Shown here: piece by piece, positions 44,856 through 53,641 of the stretch
How positions within the stretch are numbered: position 1 is the stretch's first letter
How the letters are laid out: every line of letters starts with the position of its first letter
Assembly: GCA_017303755.1 (NCBI GenBank)
Contig: JAFLBS010000003.1
Span: 186,001-250,000, forward strand
Origin: Flavobacteriales bacterium
GTDB lineage: Bacteria > Bacteroidota > Bacteroidia > Flavobacteriales > Flavobacteriaceae
Length of the DNA: 64,000 nt
Direction of reading: 5' to 3'
Position numbers and translations under genes: made by a program
Notes under the pieces: generated by a model
What the model was told of the DNA's origin: nothing
The model's input: the letters and a program-made list of their open reading frames with translations, nothing else
The model's database searches: none

Positions 44856-45614
44856 TTATCGTGTTAAAAGTATAGTGGTTGTGATCAAGAAACTAGCAAT
44901 TGACATAATTGCTGAAACATTTCCACCAATTGCAGTACCATCAATTCTGGCTTTTCTAGGTTCTACATAAACAACATCATTTTGATCTAAATAATAAAAA
45001 GGTGAGTTTACAAAATCGGCTTTAGTAATATCAACTCTATTATATGTTTTGGTTCCGAGGTAATCGCGAATGATTAATATGTTATTTCTTTTACCAAACA
45101 GAGTTAAATCACCCGCAGTAGCAATTACTTCTAACAATGTAATTCGATCTCCGCTTAACGAATACGTTCCTGGTTTATTGACTTCACCCAAAACAGAAAC
45201 TTTATAATTCACAATTCTGATATTAATGATTGGTTCGGTCAAATACAATGCCAATCGCTCTTTTAGTTGTTGCTTTAAGAGCGTTTTAGTCAATCCAACA
45301 ACTTTAATTTTTCCTAAAACAGGAAAGTCTATTTCACCAGCTGTATCAACCAAATAGGTAGTTTTATTTACATTTGACCCCGAACCACCGCCAGTTGATT
45401 GCAGCTGATCAATATTGAAAGGAGTAGCTAATTCAGGTTCAACTGAAGAAATTGTGATACTCAATAAATCATCATTTTGAATTATTGGTTCATAGTTAAC
45501 TTGGTTAGATGATTGATTTTGTTGCCCTTGAAGGTAAATGATTTTCTTTTTCGAAACACATGAATTGAGTGTTATCAATATAAAAAGGTAGAATACTACT
45601 TGACTTTTATTCAT
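44856..45614 (-). CDS. wza: Wza-type polysaccharide export lipoprotein
   Basis: An outer-membrane export channel subunit. A lipoprotein signal ends in LITLNSC (Cys19). The polysaccharide export domain has NDDLLSITISSVEPELATPF and TYLVDTAGEIDFPVLGKIKV, and a SLBB domain follows: VSVLGEVNKPGTYSL with DRITLLEVIATAGDLT. The length of 252 is shorter than E. coli Wza but normal for Bacteroidota. A hydrophobic end (ISAIMSIASFLITTTILL) may span the membrane. It is co-transcribed with wzc. Confidence 0.93.
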   Translation of the reverse strand: MNKSQVVFYLFILITLNSCVSKKKIIYLQGQQNQSSNQVNYEPIIQNDDLLSITISSVEPELATPFNIDQLQSTGGGSGSNVNKTTYLVDTAGEIDFPVLGKIKVVGLTKTLLKQQLKERLALYLTEPIINIRIVNYKVSVLGEVNKPGTYSLSGDRITLLEVIATAGDLTLFGKRNNILIIRDYLGTKTYNRVDITKADFVNSPFYYLDQNDVVYVEPRKARIDGTAIGGNVSAIMSIASFLITTTILLTR

Positions 45615-45660
45615 AATTTAGAATATTTTATAAAACACTAATGAAGTGTAAAAACTGTGA

Positions 45661-45668
45661 CAAATATA
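45661..45668 (-). promoter_or_regulatory. Promoter box for wza-wzc
   Basis: On the minus strand TATATTTG, 46 bases before the wza start and in the same ACAAATATAG context as the wzm promoter box. A small ACACT/AGTGT hairpin (45635-45649) lies in the leader. Confidence 0.45.
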
Positions 45669-45685
45669 GGGTTTAGTGTTTAATT

Positions 45686-47671
45686 CTATTCGTTTTTGTA
45701 GGTAAAAATATCTTTAACCTCAATATCTAAAGTTTGAAAAACCGAATTTAAACTCTTGAATTCTGGTACAATTTGTTTCATTATACTCACAATCTTGTCA
45801 TTGTTGGCTGTTTTGGATGTTGCTATTAATTCGTCTATTGCATGGCTGATAATTTCAAAATCATCGCAAACCTCTTCTGCTACTGTTATTTTTTCATGAT
45901 GAGTTGCTAAATTTTTAGCCGAATCGTTTAATAGTTCTTCATATAATTTTTCTCCTGGTCGTAATCCAACAATTTTGATATTGATGTCTTTATCTGGCAC
46001 AAAACCCGCCAATCGAATCATTTTCTTGGCCAAATCAATAATTTTCACTGGTTTACCCATATCAAAAATATAGATCTCGCCTCCTTTTCCCATTGAACAA
46101 GCTTCTAGCACTAGCTGACAAGCTTCGGGAATAGTCATGAAATAGCGAATGATTTCGGGATGCGTTATGGTTACTGGTCCACCTTCTTGTATTTGCTTAG
46201 TAAACAGTGGCACAACTGAACCATTCGACCCAAGTACATTTCCGAAACGCGTTGTTATGAATTTGGTATAGCGTTCTGACTTCAGCTTTTTATGTTTAAA
46301 ATGTTTGGATTGCACATACATTTCGGCAATTCGTTTGCTTGCTCCCATTACACTACTCGGATTAACCGCTTTATCAGTAGAAATCATCACAAAGGTATCA
46401 ACATGATATTTTTGTGATAAATCGGCCACATTTTTGGTTCCCATCACGTTAGTAAAAATAGCTTGTGCGGGGTTTTCCTCCATCATAGGAACGTGTTTGT
46501 AGGCTGCAGCATGAAAAACAACATCGGGTTTGTATCGCTTAAAAATGATTTCAAGCAATTCTTTATTTTTTATATCCGCAATTACGTTAGCAATTTCGAT
46601 ACTATCGTTACTTGTAAAAACTTCTAAAGACAAGCTGTTCAATGGTGTTTCAGCCTGATCTAATAAGATTATTTTTTTGGGTTTAAATCCTAAAACTTGT
46701 CGCACTATTTCACTTCCTATAGAACCTGCGGCACCCGTAACTAAAACAACTTGATTATTTAAAATAGATGAAATTAGTTTGGTGTCTAACACAATAGGTT
46801 TGCGCTCTAATAAATCTTGGATTTCAAAACTCTTAATGTTTTTTGATATCTCTTTTTGATCGTCCCAATCGGTAATTACTGGAATAGTATACACTTTAAA
46901 ACCATAGTCTATACATTCATCTACTATGATTGATTTTTCTTCTTTCGAAAGACTTTTATCAGCAATAATTAAAGCCTCGGCATGAATGTAACGCAGTAAA
47001 ACGGGTATACTCTTGGTGATTTTATAGATTGGTAAATTCAATATTCTTTTGGAAGTATTCAGATTGTTTTTGTCGATGAATCCGATTAACTTAAATCGTC
47101 CTGGATTTTCTGAATTCAACGCATTGGCAACTGCAATAGCATTGGCATCTGAGCCGTATATGATGGCTTTTTTCTTTTTAACGCCGTTGGGAACCGAAAT
47201 GTATTTTTCAAAAACTTGTTTAACTACTATTCGATAAAAGAATAACAAACTAAACGAAAGTACAGCGTTGATAAACAAACCTGTTGTTAAATACAATTTA
47301 TTTTTGTCCAGAAGAAGAAGAAAAAAATTGACTAACAGCAACACTACAAAAGTAGAAAATTGAGAAAAGAACAACTTGATAGCATCAATGTAGGATGAAT
47401 GTCGTATGATACCTGAATAGGTTCGATAAATCCAGAAAAAGAATAAATTAACTATCAGATAAAAGGTTAAACCGTAGACAATAAATGGTTTCGGAATGAA
47501 CTCTAATTTGATTCCTTTTAGAAGGAAAAAACTAATTATTCCTGAAGTTAATACGATAAAAAGATCAAGCAATAGAATTAACCATCTAGGCAAATAACCT
47601 AGATTTCTTATCTTGAATCCGAAATTAATCTCAGAAAATACAGTAAAAAATCCAGATCTATTTTCTTTCAA
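45686..47671 (-). CDS. PglF/WbpM-type membrane UDP-sugar 4,6-dehydratase
   Basis: It makes a UDP-4-keto-6-deoxy-GlcNAc-type sugar. Four N-terminal membrane helices and a CoA-binding-like Rossmann region (KKKAIIYGSDANAIAVANAL) precede the SDR domain with VTGAAGSIGSEIVRQVL (NAD loop). The catalytic region STDKAVNPSSVMGASKR shows Met in place of the usual Tyr (M-x3-K), as in the large dehydratases WbpM and PglF. The start is TTG at 47671; an in-frame stop lies just upstream and no ATG is available. It is 661 residues and sits upstream of wza. Confidence 0.9.
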   Translation of the reverse strand: MKENRSGFFTVFSEINFGFKIRNLGYLPRWLILLLDLFIVLTSGIISFFLLKGIKLEFIPKPFIVYGLTFYLIVNLFFFWIYRTYSGIIRHSSYIDAIKLFFSQFSTFVVLLLVNFFLLLLDKNKLYLTTGLFINAVLSFSLLFFYRIVVKQVFEKYISVPNGVKKKKAIIYGSDANAIAVANALNSENPGRFKLIGFIDKNNLNTSKRILNLPIYKITKSIPVLLRYIHAEALIIADKSLSKEEKSIIVDECIDYGFKVYTIPVITDWDDQKEISKNIKSFEIQDLLERKPIVLDTKLISSILNNQVVLVTGAAGSIGSEIVRQVLGFKPKKIILLDQAETPLNSLSLEVFTSNDSIEIANVIADIKNKELLEIIFKRYKPDVVFHAAAYKHVPMMEENPAQAIFTNVMGTKNVADLSQKYHVDTFVMISTDKAVNPSSVMGASKRIAEMYVQSKHFKHKKLKSERYTKFITTRFGNVLGSNGSVVPLFTKQIQEGGPVTITHPEIIRYFMTIPEACQLVLEACSMGKGGEIYIFDMGKPVKIIDLAKKMIRLAGFVPDKDINIKIVGLRPGEKLYEELLNDSAKNLATHHEKITVAEEVCDDFEIISHAIDELIATSKTANNDKIVSIMKQIVPEFKSLNSVFQTLDIEVKDIFTYKNE

Positions 47672-47831
47672 GGTATTTGTATTTTAATAACAATCGAGTA
47701 AAAATAGTAAAAAAAAAGAACTCTTAAATAAAAGTTAATTTATAATTCTGCTTTTATCGATGATTGGATTGATTTTATAGTTGAGAGTCATAAATCTTAC
47801 GATTTAGACACCAATTCTGTAGTAATTTTGT

Positions 47832-47839
47832 TAGATTTG
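47832..47839 (+). promoter_or_regulatory. Possible promoter box for the lipoprotein gene
   Basis: TAGATTTG matches TAnnTTTG, 52 bases before the ATG at 47892. No -33 TTTG is evident. Confidence 0.35.
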
Positions 47840-47847
47840 TTTGGTAG

Positions 47848-47859
47848 GGATTGTAAATC
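47848..47859 (+). repeat. Inverted repeat flank, left copy
   Basis: GGATTGTAAATC. The exact reverse complement, GATTTACAATCC, is at 48583-48594, on the other side of the plus-strand lipoprotein gene. Confidence 0.5.
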
Positions 47860-47891
47860 TAAGCTGCCTTAACCATTAAGATTAAAAATTA

Positions 47892-48578
47892 ATGAAAAAA
47901 ATTATTGCCTTAATGTTTATTATTTTGTCTTGCAAAAATAAAGACATTGAATCAAAAGTAAATTCAGAGTCAAATATCGATAGTTCAAAAATTGAGCTTG
48001 ACACAAGTAAAACTATCGATAGTTTGAGAAAACAAAATTTTAAAATTTATTCCGAGTTTAATTTTCTAAATTTCTCCGGAAAAATTTTAGATGTAAATTG
48101 TAAACGTAATTTCCCTCTTTTAGCAGTGAAAAAAAATAAAAATACATTTATTTTAGTATCAATATTATCTGAGGGAATATATATTAAAAGGTTGATAGAC
48201 TCGGAGATGTTGGAACGTGTAAGGCAATTCACAATTGACGAACTTATTGTTTCAAATTTTGTCATTAAATACGAAAAAAACAGAATAATTGCATACGATG
48301 TAGTAGAATTTGTTAGAAGTGATAAGCAAAAAAAGAACTTCTTTTTGAACTCTATTTATTATATTTATAAAGACAAAGTTGTTCGATATTCTCAAAACAA
48401 TAATAACCAAAGAATGATCCATAGTACTAATGAGATTAATACATCAGTTGAGGAAAAAGATCTTAAAAAGCTATTTACCAGTGATTCGGAGATTATTATT
48501 GAGAAATTTTATGGTGCTGAGAGCAGAAGAAAAATTTTCACTCCCTTAGCGCATTATTTAATGATAGATACCCGATAG
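47892..48578 (+). CDS. Hypothetical lipoprotein in plus-strand orientation
   Basis: A 228-residue protein with a short lipoprotein signal (MKKIIALMFIILSC, lipid Cys14), then a Lys/Asp/Ser-rich linker and a beta-rich domain (SGKILDVNCKRNFPLLAVKK, NFVIKYEKNRIIAYDVVEFV). No family is recognised. It points against all neighbours in the glycan block, appears more AT-rich and Lys/Asn-rich than they are, and is flanked by inverted copies of GGATTGTAAATC. It may have been inserted between the dehydratase and the aminotransferase genes. Confidence 0.65.
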   Translation: MKKIIALMFIILSCKNKDIESKVNSESNIDSSKIELDTSKTIDSLRKQNFKIYSEFNFLNFSGKILDVNCKRNFPLLAVKKNKNTFILVSILSEGIYIKRLIDSEMLERVRQFTIDELIVSNFVIKYEKNRIIAYDVVEFVRSDKQKKNFFLNSIYYIYKDKVVRYSQNNNNQRMIHSTNEINTSVEEKDLKKLFTSDSEIIIEKFYGAESRRKIFTPLAHYLMIDTR

Positions 48579-48598
48579 CGCGGATTTACAATCCGTGC
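48579..48598. repeat. Hairpin repeat, right copy of the inverted flank
   Basis: GCGCGGATT-TAC-AATCCGTGC folds into a 9-bp stem with one G-T pair directly after the lipoprotein stop codon. It contains GATTTACAATCC (48583-48594), the reverse complement of the left flank, and could also act as a transcript end. Confidence 0.55.
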
Positions 48599-48635
48599 CA
48601 CTACAAATTAAACATTAATTTCTTTTTACCACAAT

Positions 48636-48785
48636 TGCTCTAGCCCAGATAGCAGTGAAAAGCCCGCAAGACTAAAAAGTAGTTTTTGTTGGAGTACAGA
48701 AGCGACCAAAGGAAGCTTTTGTGCGACTTAAAAAAACACTTTTTAGGCTGAGGACTTGTAACGGATAGCTGGATTAGCTTCTGAA
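48636..48785 (+). repeat. Large intergenic repeat, copy B
   Basis: It begins CTCTAGCCCAGATAGCAGTG and ends TTGTAACGGATAGCTGGA (48756-48773) TTAGCTTCTG. Between these are CTAAAAAGT (48671-48679) and ACTTTTTAG (48739-48747), a hairpin with a long arm. The framework matches copy A at 7842-7950 (opposite strand). The final 18 bases agree at 14 of 18 positions. It fills the gap between the lipoprotein gene and the PglE-like gene. Confidence 0.6.
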
Positions 48786-48793
48786 AATTCGGT

Positions 48794-49930
48794 TTATAAT
48801 GCTGTTTTAATTACCGATTCAATTCGATTTCTATCATCGTCGGATAAATTGGAACCTGACGGCAAGCACAATCCGTTTTGGAATAGACGTTCTGCCACTG
48901 TTCCGCCATAATACGGACAATCAGCAAAAACAGGTTGTAGATGCATGGGTTTCCACAATGGGCGACTTTCGATGTTTTCGCTTTCGAGTTGTAGTCGTAA
49001 TTTTTCTCGGGTCAAACCGTTGGCTTTATCCGGATTTACAACAATACACGACAACCAATGATTGGAATAGTAATCGGTGTTGGGTTCGGAGAAAACAGTT
49101 ATTCCGTCTTGATTAGCGAACAAATTCACGTAAAAATCGTGCATATCGCGACGTAAATTGACATGATTAGTAAGGATTTCCATTTGCCCACGACCGATTC
49201 CTGCGCAAATATTACTCATACGGTAATTGTAGCCAATTTCGCTGTGTTGGTAATGCGGAGCGTTGTCTCTGGCTTGCGTAGAAAGGAAAACGGCTTTGTT
49301 TTTTTGTTCAACTGATTTACAAACAATGGCGCCACCACCCGAAGTAGTGATGATTTTATTTCCGTTGAACGACAAAATGGAAATATCACCAAAAGTACCG
49401 CATTTCTGCCCTTTGTAGGTACTTCCGAGCGATTCGGCGCTGTCTTCTACGATTGGAATTTGGTAGGTATTGGCAATTTTTCTGATTTCGTCTACTTTAA
49501 AAGGCATTCCGTACAAATGAACAGCAATAATGGCTTTAGGCTTTTTACCTTTTGAGATGCGATCTTGAATGGCTTCTTCTAAGGCAATCGGACACATATT
49601 CCATGTTTCGGATTCGCTATCAATAAAAATAGGTTTGGCTCCTTGATACACAATTGGATTGGCTGAAGCTGAAAATGTCATACTCTGACAAATCACTTCA
49701 TCATCTCGTTTAACATCTAATAAAATCAAGGCTAAATGAAGTGCTGCAGTTCCGGAAGACAATGCGCCAACGAATGAATTTTGTCCTAAATAGCTTTCTA
49801 AATCGGTTTCAAAACCAGTTACATTGGGTCCGAGTGGTGCCACCCAATTGGTAGCAAAAGCTTCGTGAACGTATTTTAATTCATTTCCGCCCATGTGAGG
49901 CGATGAAAGCCAAATTTTAGTGGTACTCAT
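48794..49930 (-). CDS. PglE-like sugar aminotransferase (DegT/DnrJ/EryC1)
   Basis: A 378-residue PLP enzyme that puts an amino group on a UDP-4-keto sugar. It starts KIWLSSPHMGGNELKYVHEA. The PLP Lys lies in LSFNGNKIITTSGGG, with VEDSAESLGSTYKGQKCGTF before it and YRMSNICAGIGRGQMEIL after it. It is followed by the PglD-like acetyltransferase gene with a 14-base overlap. The dehydratase at 45686, this enzyme and PglD together would make UDP-diNAc-bacillosamine. Confidence 0.92.
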   Translation of the reverse strand: MSTTKIWLSSPHMGGNELKYVHEAFATNWVAPLGPNVTGFETDLESYLGQNSFVGALSSGTAALHLALILLDVKRDDEVICQSMTFSASANPIVYQGAKPIFIDSESETWNMCPIALEEAIQDRISKGKKPKAIIAVHLYGMPFKVDEIRKIANTYQIPIVEDSAESLGSTYKGQKCGTFGDISILSFNGNKIITTSGGGAIVCKSVEQKNKAVFLSTQARDNAPHYQHSEIGYNYRMSNICAGIGRGQMEILTNHVNLRRDMHDFYVNLFANQDGITVFSEPNTDYYSNHWLSCIVVNPDKANGLTREKLRLQLESENIESRPLWKPMHLQPVFADCPYYGGTVAERLFQNGLCLPSGSNLSDDDRNRIESVIKTAL

Positions 49931-50543
49931 TTTGTTTGATTTTTATTACTTTACCCGGATTTCCTACAACAACGCTGTTATCTGGAACGTCATTTATAAT
50001 TACTGCTCCTGCACCAATTACAGACCATTTTCCTATTTTGATTCCTTGAATAACGGTGGCTCCGATTCCGATTTGCGAACCTTCGCCCACCTCAACTCCG
50101 CCCGCTAATGAAGCATTTGGGGAAATATGAACAAAATCTTCAATGATACAATCGTGTTCTACAACCGCAGCCGAGTTTATAATACAATGCTTTCCAATGG
50201 TTGTATCTGGATTGATTATTGCTCCAGCCATAACTACCGTTCCTTCTTCAATTGAAGTGTGTTTGGATACAAGAGCTGAAGGATGAATGGCTTTTACAAA
50301 ATTAACTTTGAATTGATTAGATAGTTTTTTTCTAACTTTATTATTCCCGATGGATAAGATGACATTATCGGTTGGTTGAAGTAAAATTTCACTTGAGTGA
50401 ACGACTGATTTCCCTAAAATAATGGTTGATTTAGGATTATCATCGACTATATTTTTGATACTAACATGGGAACATTCTAAAATATCAATGATTACTTTAC
50501 AATGTCCGCTTGCTCCGTATAAAATCACATCATTTTCCATCAA
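49917..50543 (-). CDS. PglD/NeuD-like sugar N-acetyltransferase
   Basis: A 208-residue protein with a small N-terminal nucleotide-binding domain (VILYGASGHCKVIIDILE) and a C-terminal left-handed beta-helix (VMAGAIINPDTTIGKHCIIN, VEHDCIIEDFVHISPNASLA). The catalytic His is in VEHDCI. This is the PglD/NeuD family; PglD acetylates the 4-amino group of the UDP-sugar made by PglE. It overlaps PglE by 14 bases and the PglC-like gene by 14 bases, so the three are translationally linked. Confidence 0.92.
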   Translation of the reverse strand: MMENDVILYGASGHCKVIIDILECSHVSIKNIVDDNPKSTIILGKSVVHSSEILLQPTDNVILSIGNNKVRKKLSNQFKVNFVKAIHPSALVSKHTSIEEGTVVMAGAIINPDTTIGKHCIINSAAVVEHDCIIEDFVHISPNASLAGGVEVGEGSQIGIGATVIQGIKIGKWSVIGAGAVIINDVPDNSVVVGNPGKVIKIKQNEYH

Positions 50544-51156
50544 AAGGTTCTATTGTAGCAGCATCTGCTGAATTAATACCATCGCTTTTAATCACTTTTA
50601 TAATTGTTTTTAAAAGAATTTTCACATCCAAAGTAAACGAAATGTTATCGACATACCAAACATCGTAGGCGAATTTTTGGTCCCACGAAATGGCATTTCT
50701 GCCGTTTACCTGAGCCCAGCCCGTGATTCCGGGTTTAACTTCATGGCGTCGATTTTGAAATTCGTTGTATAGATGCAAGTAATTTGTAAGTAAAGGTCGA
50801 GGTCCAACTATACTCATATCGCCTATGAGTACGTTGATTAATTGGGGAATTTCATCTAAAGAGGTTTTTCTAACAAACGCACCTACTTTGGTTAATCGTT
50901 CTGCGTCGGGAAGTAAATTCCCATCTTTGTCTTTTTTGTCGTTCATGGTTTTGAACTTCACAATTTTAAAAATTTTTCCGTTTTTTCCGGGACGAAGCTG
51001 GAAGAAAAACGGTTTTCCATCGTTAGCAAAAAACAGAAAAACAGTAATCACTATAAAAACAGGAGACAGTAAAACCAAACCTATCAATGCAGATAGAATG
51101 TCAAAAAATTGTTTTACAGTTGATTTATACATTTTAATGTTTGAATTATTTTTCAA
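50530..51156 (-). CDS. PglC-like monotopic phosphoglycosyl transferase
   Basis: It moves phospho-diNAc-bacillosamine (or a related sugar) to undecaprenyl phosphate. The protein is 208 residues: one re-entrant hydrophobic helix (FFDILSALIGLVLLSPVFIV), then FFQLRPGKNGKIFKIVKFKT, the Asp-Glu pair in RKTSLDEIPQLINVLIGDMS and VGPRPLL. This is the short PglC layout without extra helices. The start overlaps the GT4 gene upstream by 11 bases. Its pairing with PglD and PglE suggests bacillosamine as the first sugar of this glycan. Confidence 0.93.
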   Translation of the reverse strand: MKNNSNIKMYKSTVKQFFDILSALIGLVLLSPVFIVITVFLFFANDGKPFFFQLRPGKNGKIFKIVKFKTMNDKKDKDGNLLPDAERLTKVGAFVRKTSLDEIPQLINVLIGDMSIVGPRPLLTNYLHLYNEFQNRRHEVKPGITGWAQVNGRNAISWDQKFAYDVWYVDNISFTLDVKILLKTIIKVIKSDGINSADAATIEPFDGK

Positions 51157-52294
51157 ATTTACGATATTCCTCTAAAAGAGCGTCCCAAACTTTTTCTTGC
51201 TTATAATTAGCCTCGATGGTAGTTCGAGATGAACTTTGTAACTGTTGACAAACTTTGGGATTTAGTATCGTTTTCATTGCGTCATAAATGGCCTGTTGAT
51301 CTTTGGCTGGTATAATTATTCCATTTTTATTATTTGAAATAATTTCGTTACATCCATTAATATCTGATACTATTGAGGGCAATCCCATGGCTCCAGCTTG
51401 AAGAACTACATTAGGAAAGCCTTCACGGTAGCTTGGAAAAACTAAAGCATTAGAAATTGAAAAATAGGGTCTAACATCTGATTGAAATCCAACTGAAATT
51501 ATATTTGTGTTGGTGTTTATAATGTCGACTGTTGCTTTCAACAACGGATCCAATTCAGGTTCAAAGTTTCCGACTAAAAGTAATTTTATGTTTTTAATGT
51601 CTTGTTGTAGTGAATCAAATGCAGTTATCAACTCATTTATTCCTTTATCTTTTACGAGCCTTCCTACAAATACGAAAACAAAATCATTTTCAGAAATTGA
51701 TAATTCGGATTTAAGTTTTACTCGTTCTAAATCTGAAAACAAAATTGGGTTGAAATAATCAAGATCTATTCCATTAACATTTCCATTAGCTAAGATATTA
51801 AGTGGCTTTTTTGTTATAGAAAATTGAATCAAATCATTTTTCACTCCTTGACCTTCTGGGATAATTTGAGTGGCAAAAAAGCACAGAAGTCTATCCATTT
51901 GGATTAAGATAAATTTAGTTACTCCTTTTTTTGATGGGAAAATTAAACCCGTAAAAGTGTGTATTCTGATTGGAACGCCAGCAAAATAACCTGCAATCAT
52001 AGACAACAAGCCTGCTTTTGGAGTTATAGAGTGTATAATATACGGTTTTTCTTTTTTTAAAACTTTATACAATTTAACTAATGAAATCAAATCGTGTATC
52101 GGAGCAATTTGTCTTTGAAATGGTACAGCGATTGCCTTAACTTTTTCTCGATTTCTAACTTCGGCGAGATGATCATCATCACCAGAAACAACGACAACTT
52201 CATAAAATTTATTCAAATAGGCTAATTGTCCTTTAAGAAGTAAATCTAAAGACATCGCAACAGTTGATGTTCTGATAATTTTTTTTTTATTCAT
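51146..52294 (-). CDS. Glycosyltransferase family 4, PglA-like
   Basis: A 382-residue GT-B enzyme beginning MNKKKIIRTSTVAMSLDLLL; the start is put at 52294, just after the stop of the upstream gene, rather than five codons earlier inside it. VHSITPKAGLLSMIAGYFAG is typical of the enzymes that act right after PglC. The C-terminal domain has FVGRLVKDKGINELITAFDS and YREGFPNVVLQAGAMGLPSI, with Gln in place of the second Glu. It may add the second sugar to Und-PP-diNAcBac. Confidence 0.87.
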   Translation of the reverse strand: MNKKKIIRTSTVAMSLDLLLKGQLAYLNKFYEVVVVSGDDDHLAEVRNREKVKAIAVPFQRQIAPIHDLISLVKLYKVLKKEKPYIIHSITPKAGLLSMIAGYFAGVPIRIHTFTGLIFPSKKGVTKFILIQMDRLLCFFATQIIPEGQGVKNDLIQFSITKKPLNILANGNVNGIDLDYFNPILFSDLERVKLKSELSISENDFVFVFVGRLVKDKGINELITAFDSLQQDIKNIKLLLVGNFEPELDPLLKATVDIINTNTNIISVGFQSDVRPYFSISNALVFPSYREGFPNVVLQAGAMGLPSIVSDINGCNEIISNNKNGIIIPAKDQQAIYDAMKTILNPKVCQQLQSSSRTTIEANYKQEKVWDALLEEYRKFEK

Positions 52295-52296
52295 TA

Positions 52297-53637
52297 CTAT
52301 TTGGGACAAACAGTGCTCTTGATTAACTCTATTGTTTCTTTTCTTTTTTGCTCTAATAAAACAATTTTTTCTTCAAGTCGGGATTTTATAAAATCATATT
52401 GACTGATTCCTTTATCGAATCTTGATACTAAATCATTTGTTGTTACATCTTCAATTTGAATAACAAATTCATCTAATTGAAAATCGCTCATAATTCCTTT
52501 TGCCTTATTCCCACCGTATCCAATTGCGATAGAAGGCACCAAAGCGGTCATAGAAAAAATAACAGAATGAAAACGAGTACCTATAAAAAAATACAAATTA
52601 GAATATATGGATTTTAAATCTTCGCAATTGAAATTCTCATTTACCCAAACAAATTTGCTTGCTTCATTTTCATCAAATTTGCTCATCAAATAGCGGATAG
52701 CGTTTCTGTCATCCTCATGTGCATTTGGACCTAATGATTGATTAAAAAAAGCAACTTTATATCCTTTTTGATGAACGTGCAGAGCGAGATCTTTGACTGA
52801 ATTAATGTACTTTTCATACAACTCTTCGGGGTTATTTTTCCCGGGGAAACGCCAAGGTCGAATTGTAATTCCAACAATTTTATCATGATTAGAAAAACCG
52901 TGTTCCTTTAGAATTTCCGCTCCAATTTCTTTATCACTAGATTTCAAATAAAAACCTAAATCTGGTAATACTTGTATTTTTTTATTGAGTAGTTCTCCTA
53001 ATCTATCACTTGAGATATTTTCTCTAGCTAAAACTAAATCTAATTTTTTTAATGTTTTTTTAATTTGATATTTTACTGTTAAACCATCAAAAGGACCGTA
53101 TGAATTGGGCAGAAAAACAACTTTTTTATTCAATTTTAAACCCAATTTAAGATAGAAAAGAAAAAACCACATTACATATGGAGCTGACTTTTCACCGTGA
53201 GCATGTATAAAACCGCCTCCTTTTACAAAAATTACGTCTGTATTTCTAAATTCATTTACAGTTGATGAAGTTTCTTTCGAAAATAATAAATTGGTCAAAA
53301 ATTTATTTGAACACACTTTCAATAGAAGACTTCTTGAAAACAAATCACTTAAGGCATTAAAAATTTGAAATAAAAGATAAAGAAAGCCTTCGCCAATCAC
53401 ACTGTTTTTGGGATGCTTTCCTCTTCGAGGATGCTTCAATATATTTTTAATTATTTTAAAACCTTTGTCTTTAGATTGCGAACACAGCAATTCGTATTCT
53501 TCTTGAGTATCACCAAGAGAAAGAATGGAAACCTCATCGAATAATTTGGTATCCATGGCCATTCTGTGGCTTTCCCATACTAAAGCTTGGTCGCCTTTAT
53601 TTAAATCAGTAACTCCGGGTACAACAATTGCTTTCAT
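52297..53637 (-). CDS. Polysaccharide pyruvyl transferase family protein
   Basis: A 446-residue protein with AIVVPGVTDLNKGDQALVWE, KGGGFIHAHGEKSAPYVMWF, VFLPNSYGPFDG and FFIGTRFHSVIFSM, the pattern of the CsaB/WcaK/AmsJ family. These enzymes add a ketal-linked pyruvate from phosphoenolpyruvate to a sugar, giving the glycan an acid group. It is slightly longer than most family members. It lies five bases from the GT2 gene upstream. Confidence 0.88.
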   Translation of the reverse strand: MKAIVVPGVTDLNKGDQALVWESHRMAMDTKLFDEVSILSLGDTQEEYELLCSQSKDKGFKIIKNILKHPRRGKHPKNSVIGEGFLYLLFQIFNALSDLFSRSLLLKVCSNKFLTNLLFSKETSSTVNEFRNTDVIFVKGGGFIHAHGEKSAPYVMWFFLFYLKLGLKLNKKVVFLPNSYGPFDGLTVKYQIKKTLKKLDLVLARENISSDRLGELLNKKIQVLPDLGFYLKSSDKEIGAEILKEHGFSNHDKIVGITIRPWRFPGKNNPEELYEKYINSVKDLALHVHQKGYKVAFFNQSLGPNAHEDDRNAIRYLMSKFDENEASKFVWVNENFNCEDLKSIYSNLYFFIGTRFHSVIFSMTALVPSIAIGYGGNKAKGIMSDFQLDEFVIQIEDVTTNDLVSRFDKGISQYDFIKSRLEEKIVLLEQKRKETIELIKSTVCPK

Positions 53638-53641
53638 GAAA

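Noticed and set aside
47848-48785. An insertion sequence
   Set aside because: Inverted flanks are present, but there is no transposase frame and no clear target duplication, so it is reported only as a possible cassette.
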